Of a stretch of 53,928 bases of DNA, positions 50,121-53,928 are shown piece after piece. Within the stretch, counting starts at the first letter, position 1. The number at the start of each line of letters is the position of its first letter. Source of the stretch: an uncultured Myxococcales bacterium (GTDB taxonomy: Bacteria > Myxococcota_A > UBA9042 > DTJE01); contig CAIZWN010000004.1 in assembly GCA_903936705.1 (NCBI GenBank), positions 1 to 53,928 on the forward strand, written 5' to 3'. Both the position numbers and the translations under genes were made by a program. Below the pieces are notes generated by a model. The model did not search any database, was not told the origin of the DNA, and was given only the letters and a program-made list of their open reading frames with translations.

Positions 50121-51281
50121 TCAGGGGGTGGCTTCAATCATCTCCATGGTGCTGCTGACCGCGGTGCACATGTCCTCCTTCACCCCGTCATGCCAGCATT
50201 CGTTTCCAGTCAGGTCCTCCATCTGGCCTCTGCCGCCGGCCGTGCAGTCAGGAGCAATCTCGACGTCCAAGTAGAACGCGCCATCGGTGATCGTGTTGTT
50301 ACCCAGGGAGGCATTGGACGGACGCCCGTCGCCCGAGCAACCGGTTACCGTGATGCCGCTGCGCTGGTTCGCGACGAATGTCGAATCCAGGATGGTCACC
50401 TGCTTTGAATAGAACGAAACCAGTCCGTCACCGAAGGACTCGTCGGCAAGGGCCAGGTTTCCCGAAAGGTCGCACTGGATCAGCGTGGCTGGGGCGTTTT
50501 CAAGGTAGACGCCGGCCAGGTGGTTCCCGGTCGAAACGACGTGGGTCATCATGATTGCTGCCGCGTTGCCAATGATCGCGATTCCCGGGCCCTTGCTGCC
50601 GGTGACCGTGACCTTGTTCAAGGCAATCCAGGGTTCGCCTGTGTAGGTACCGTCGTTGCGGACGATCATCTGGGCAAAAATTCCGATGTTGCCGCTGTCC
50701 GTCGAACTGAGGTTTACCAATCGCAAGGCCCGGGCGCCCAGGATCGACAGGCCGTTGAACCGCGAGGCGCTTACCTTGACGTTCGTCGCGTACAGTACGT
50801 CGAAGGTCCCGAAGACGCCACGGCCGGCGCCGTTGATCAGCAGGCGGTTCAGAATCACCTGAGGTTGCCACTGCTGGGTTTCCGAGGCCGTCAGGATCCC
50901 GTAGGCGCCGCCGGTCAAAGTCAGGTTTTCCAGCGTGCCGCTGCCCTGATCCCCGAAAGTGATTACGGCCTGCTCTTCCGCCAGCGCCCGGATTTCCGTC
51001 GGCGCGGCAGCCGTCCCAAGCCCCTTCAACGTCAGGGTCTTGCCGGCGATGCGGATCGCCTCGACATAGACGCCGGCCTTTACGCGAACGGTCCCCCCGT
51101 TGCCCACGGCATTGATGCCGGCCTGCACGGTCGGGTACCTGGTGCTGGGTACTGTGACGGTCAGTGGTCCCTGGGTCTGCGGCAGGCACTGGCCTGGCAC
51201 GCACTGCTGGGCCGGTGCCGGGTGCGACCACGCGACAGTCATGACCGACAACAGCACGAGGGACAAGGGAATCAACCGCAT
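50121..51281 (-). CDS. Secreted right-handed beta-helix protein
   Basis: This 386-residue protein has a signal peptide (LSLVLLSVMTVAWSHPAPA) and a small Cys-containing segment, then a parallel beta-helix of the pectate-lyase/PbH1 type. VPSTRYPTVQAGINAVGNGGTVRV is the opening turn, given here as VPSTRYPTV then NAVGNGGTVRV. Regular turns follow (EAIRIAGKTLTLKGLG, GTLENLTLTGGAYGI, NGAGRGVFGTFDVLYATNV, NLSSTDSGNIGIF). Short Cys-containing loops occur near the end. Such proteins bind or cleave polysaccharides; no obvious catalytic Asp pair can be assigned. The ATG at 51281 follows GGAGGTCACGA, a good site. The gene is convergent with the nuclease-like gene. Confidence 0.85.
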   Translation of the reverse strand: MRLIPLSLVLLSVMTVAWSHPAPAQQCVPGQCLPQTQGPLTVTVPSTRYPTVQAGINAVGNGGTVRVKAGVYVEAIRIAGKTLTLKGLGTAAAPTEIRALAEEQAVITFGDQGSGTLENLTLTGGAYGILTASETQQWQPQVILNRLLINGAGRGVFGTFDVLYATNVKVSASRFNGLSILGARALRLVNLSSTDSGNIGIFAQMIVRNDGTYTGEPWIALNKVTVTGSKGPGIAIIGNAAAIMMTHVVSTGNHLAGVYLENAPATLIQCDLSGNLALADESFGDGLVSFYSKQVTILDSTFVANQRSGITVTGCSGDGRPSNASLGNNTITDGAFYLDVEIAPDCTAGGRGQMEDLTGNECWHDGVKEDMCTAVSSTMEMIEATP

Positions 51282-51483
51282 TCGTGACCTCCGTCAATGC
51301 AAGCCTACCGGACATCAATGACCCTTTGGCCGGACTCTAGCAGTTATCCCGGACTAGTACGAGCCAAATTGCCCGAGCAGTATTGGTGATGCGGGCCAGT
51401 CGTTCAAATTGCCATCGGTCAACCCTATTCGGGTATCAAGAATTTGCAAAAGGCTGCCGGAAGGGGCAGCCTAGGGAATCGGC

Positions 51484-53673
51484 TTGGAGTTTGAGGAAAG
51501 CGCCATCCACAGCAAGTCCCCTCGCAGTAACGTGCCGCGCCACGTTTCGTTCATCAGCGCCCGATGGGCCTGGGCTTTGCTGCTGCTGCTGGGCATTTGC
51601 GCCACGACACTGACAGCCCTGTTTGCGAAATCACATGTGGATGGCACCCAGCAACAGCACTTCGCCACCGAATGCGAAAGGCTGTCGAAAATGGTCTCCG
51701 AGAGGTTGGCTGACCATGCCCGTCTGCTGCGCGGGGGTGTTGCGCTGTTCGCCGCTTCCGATTTTGTGAGTCGGGATGAGTGGCGCAGGTACAGCGAAAA
51801 CCTGAATCTGGAACAGCAACTCCCTGGCATTCAGGGCTTTGGCTTTTCCCTGTTCATTCCGAAGGGGCAACTGGCCGAGCACATCCGACAGGTTCGAAGC
51901 GAAGGATTTCCCGATTACGATGTGTTTCCTGAAGTCGAACGGGAAATCCAATCGGCAGTCATCTACGTAGAGCCGTTCTCTGGTCGAAACCGTCGCGCCT
52001 TCGGTTATGACGTGATGTCGGAACCGGTGCGTCGGGCAGCTGGGGAATTCGCGCGCGACACTGGCATAACGGCTCTGTCCGGGAAGGTGACGCTGGTTCA
52101 GGAGACCACTAGCGAGGCCCAGGCAGGCACCTTGATGCTAGCAGCGGTCTACAAGAACGGCATGCCGACTGGCACGATTGATGAACGGCGCGCTGCCTTT
52201 TATGGCTGGGTGTACAGCGCCCAACGTATGAACGACTTCCTGCAAAGGATTGTCGCGGAATGGCATCCACAGGGAGATTATTCCCTGGATTTCAGGGTTT
52301 TTGATGGTCGCGAGCCGGTCGCATCGTCATTGTTGTACGAATACCACCACGATACGGCAGAGGGCAGCGAGGCGCATGAACACTTGACGCAGCAGAAGAT
52401 TGTGGAATTCAACGGCCACTACTGGACCCTGCTTTTTGCAAAGGCTGGCATTCCGGTATTTTCGGCAGCCTATATCAGCGTCTGGGTCATCCTATTGGCC
52501 GGAGCGTCCATCACCTTCCTGCTTCTTGCACTGTTCCGATCGCTGTCGCGGGGCGCCGAAGGGCTGCGGACTAGCGCCGCCAACTACAGGACGCTCGCCG
52601 ATTCCGGCCAGGCGCTGATTTGGAAGGCACGCCGCGATTCGTTGTGCGACTACTTCAACAAGACCTGGCTTGATTTCACGGGACGTACTTTCGAGCAGGA
52701 ATTCGGCAACGGTTGGGCCGAGGGTGTCCATCCAGATGACTTGCAGCGTTGTTTGGCCATATATACAACAGCGTTCGCCAAACGCGAGCCTTTCAGCATG
52801 GACTATCGCCTGCGACGCCATGACGGCGAGTTCCGCTGGCTGCAGGATGATGGTTGCCCCCGGTACGACGCGAACGGGCGCTTTGTCGGATTCATCGGCT
52901 ATTGCCTGGACGTGACGGACAGGAAGCGCCTCGAGACCGAACTGCTGACAAAAATCGAGGAACTGGATGGGTTCAGCTACGCTATTTCCCACGATCTGAA
53001 GGGCCCTCTGGTGACCATCCAGGTTTTCGCCAGCATGATCGAAAAGGAGTTGGCCGCCGGTAGTCAGGCGAACGTTTTCCACGACCTGTCCGGGATCAAG
53101 GAGGGCGCGGCGAGGATGCTGACCTTGGTCGATCACCTCCTGGTGCTGGCGATAGCCGGAAAGGTCGTGAATGCAGCGACACCGGTGGACATGAAGCTGT
53201 TGGTCCGGGAAGTGCTGGCCGGTCTGACCGGTTTGCTTGCAGAGCATCACGTTGAAATGTCCATCGACGACGATCTGGGCACCGTACACGGCGATTTCAG
53301 CCGGATTTCGACGGTAGTCCAGAACCTGATCGAGAATGCCGTGAAGTTCGGGCCCACCGAGGCTCCATGTAGCGTGAAGATCGGTGTGCGGCAGGACGGC
53401 GATGAACGTGTCTTTTTCGTCGGCGACAACGGCAAGGGAATAGATCCCCGGGAACATGAGCGAGTCTTTGGGTTGTTCAACAGGCTGGACACAGACACTG
53501 CCGGAACGGGAGTCGGCCTGGCGCTTGCGCGTCGGATCGTCCAGGCGCACGGTGGGCGGATATGGGTGGAATCGGAAGGTCTGGGAATGGGTTCGCGCTT
53601 CTGTTTTACCTTCGGCACAACGCCGGAGGAGGAATCGTCCAAGGTGCTGGAACTGAGCCGTCCCCTCGCGTGA
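51484..53673 (+). CDS. CHASE-PAS sensor histidine kinase
   Basis: This 729-residue membrane kinase has a TM helix at about 28-48. A CHASE extracellular domain (about 80-270; VEPFSGRNRRAFGYDVMSEP is its hallmark) and a second TM at about 322-345 follow. A PAS fold with PAC motif (about 370-480; EFRWLQDDGCPRY, FVGFIGYCLDVTDRK) precedes the kinase. The phosphoacceptor is near residue 501 in AISHDLKGP. The ATPase domain has NLIENAVKFG, GDNGKGID and GTGVGLALARR, all intact. CHASE domains bind cytokinin-like or other small ligands. The start is TTG 51484 with AGGGA six bases upstream. No response regulator gene is adjacent, so its partner lies elsewhere. Confidence 0.9.
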   Translation: MEFEESAIHSKSPRSNVPRHVSFISARWAWALLLLLGICATTLTALFAKSHVDGTQQQHFATECERLSKMVSERLADHARLLRGGVALFAASDFVSRDEWRRYSENLNLEQQLPGIQGFGFSLFIPKGQLAEHIRQVRSEGFPDYDVFPEVEREIQSAVIYVEPFSGRNRRAFGYDVMSEPVRRAAGEFARDTGITALSGKVTLVQETTSEAQAGTLMLAAVYKNGMPTGTIDERRAAFYGWVYSAQRMNDFLQRIVAEWHPQGDYSLDFRVFDGREPVASSLLYEYHHDTAEGSEAHEHLTQQKIVEFNGHYWTLLFAKAGIPVFSAAYISVWVILLAGASITFLLLALFRSLSRGAEGLRTSAANYRTLADSGQALIWKARRDSLCDYFNKTWLDFTGRTFEQEFGNGWAEGVHPDDLQRCLAIYTTAFAKREPFSMDYRLRRHDGEFRWLQDDGCPRYDANGRFVGFIGYCLDVTDRKRLETELLTKIEELDGFSYAISHDLKGPLVTIQVFASMIEKELAAGSQANVFHDLSGIKEGAARMLTLVDHLLVLAIAGKVVNAATPVDMKLLVREVLAGLTGLLAEHHVEMSIDDDLGTVHGDFSRISTVVQNLIENAVKFGPTEAPCSVKIGVRQDGDERVFFVGDNGKGIDPREHERVFGLFNRLDTDTAGTGVGLALARRIVQAHGGRIWVESEGLGMGSRFCFTFGTTPEEESSKVLELSRPLA

Positions 53674-53703
53674 TTCACGAATTACCTGGCAAGTTTGCAC
53701 ACG

Positions 53704-53732
53704 TTGACACGAGGTATCGCGCTGCCGATACT
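53704..53732 (+). promoter_or_regulatory. Sigma-70-type promoter for the terminal lipoprotein gene
   Basis: A perfect TTGACA (53704-53709) and GATACT (53727-53732) are separated by 17 bp, 56 bp ahead of the start codon. Confidence 0.5.
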
Positions 53733-53788
53733 TTGCCGCGCCACGCAAGGACTCATGAATGAGGCTTCCGTGCGCCCAAGGATTGGCA

Positions 53789-53928
53789 ATGATAACCATG
53801 CGATTTCGGCAAGTTCTGGTTGTTCTGGTCGGCTTGGCACAGGCGGCATGCGTTTCGGGATCTACGGCTGCCGATGTCGTGCCGGAAACCGGCGGGTTTG
53901 AGGTTGCTTTCGACGTTCTCCCCCCAAG
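53789..53928 (+). CDS. Lipoprotein, N-terminal fragment (cut by window end)
   Basis: The frame from ATG 53789 reads MITMRFRQVLVVLVGLAQAA then CVSGS, a lipoprotein signal with lipobox AQAAC. AAGGA lies six bases upstream of ATG 53789; a second ATG is at 53798. The frame is open to the window edge (about 46 residues seen). The mature part begins Ser/Thr-rich and is otherwise unassigned. It has its own promoter and is separated from the CHASE kinase by 115 bp. Confidence 0.6.
   Translation, partial: MITMRFRQVLVVLVGLAQAACVSGSTAADVVPETGGFEVAFDVLPP

Overview
The window is about 54 kb of high-GC bacterial chromosome with about 40 protein genes and no recognisable rRNA or tRNA genes, IS elements, phage genes or CRISPR array. 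The gene style points to Myxococcota or a close relative of the old Deltaproteobacteria. It has Ser/Thr kinases with C-terminal extracytoplasmic PEGA or sulfatase-modifying-factor domains, Cys-rich lipoproteins, and a secreted protein with two C-terminal hydrophobic segments and a short end typical of that group. It also has LPP20-like and CsgG-like envelope proteins and several histidine kinases. This assignment is inferred from gene style, not from a marker-gene phylogeny.

Layout. 0.2-5.9 kb: a polysaccharide or glycolipid-type cluster (GT2 glycosyltransferase, NAD-dependent epimerase, methyltransferase-like protein, radical SAM/SPASM protein, GT-C membrane transferase). 6.0-17.7 kb (minus strand): a ten-gene probable operon. 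It runs from a fused HdrC-HdrB-type protein through HdrA, MvhD, MvhG and MvhA (group 3c [NiFe] hydrogenase) and the hydrogenase maturation protease. It continues with tight junctions into a degenerate histidine-kinase-like phosphotransferase, a single-domain response regulator, a Cache-HAMP histidine kinase and a six-TM GAF histidine kinase. An FNR-like palindrome lies upstream of the first gene. 18.2-24.6 kb (plus): a long-form GMP synthase, protoporphyrinogen oxidase, an FAH-family hydrolase and a large membrane glycosyltransferase-like protein. 24.5-26.2 kb (minus): a polyprenyl-phosphate-type GT2 and a sulfatase-modifying-factor-like lipoprotein.

26.5-41.9 kb is the most unusual part. One operon encodes a secreted vWA protein, a fused MacB-like ABC ATPase/permease, a secreted helical protein and a Cys-rich lipoprotein. 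A convergent PEGA Ser/Thr kinase follows. Divergent from that kinase is a second operon: a probable pseudokinase fused to four Cys/Trp repeats and a sulfatase-modifying-factor-like domain, then LPP20-like, CsgG-like, coiled-coil and two-TM proteins. All of this points to the cell envelope, and I do not recognise the assembly as a named system.

41.9-53.9 kb: HflX GTPase, an RlmK-type rRNA methyltransferase with a repeat-rich N-terminus, a secreted serine-hydrolase-fold protein lacking its catalytic SxxK, a GH35-like glycosidase, a PD-(D/E)XK nuclease-like protein, a secreted beta-helix protein, a CHASE-PAS histidine kinase, and the start of a lipoprotein cut by the window end.

The hydrogenase/Hdr genes would couple H2 oxidation to ferredoxin and disulfide reduction by flavin-based electron bifurcation. 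The co-transcribed sensor genes suggest that redox or H2 state is read out by the same operon; that link is inference.
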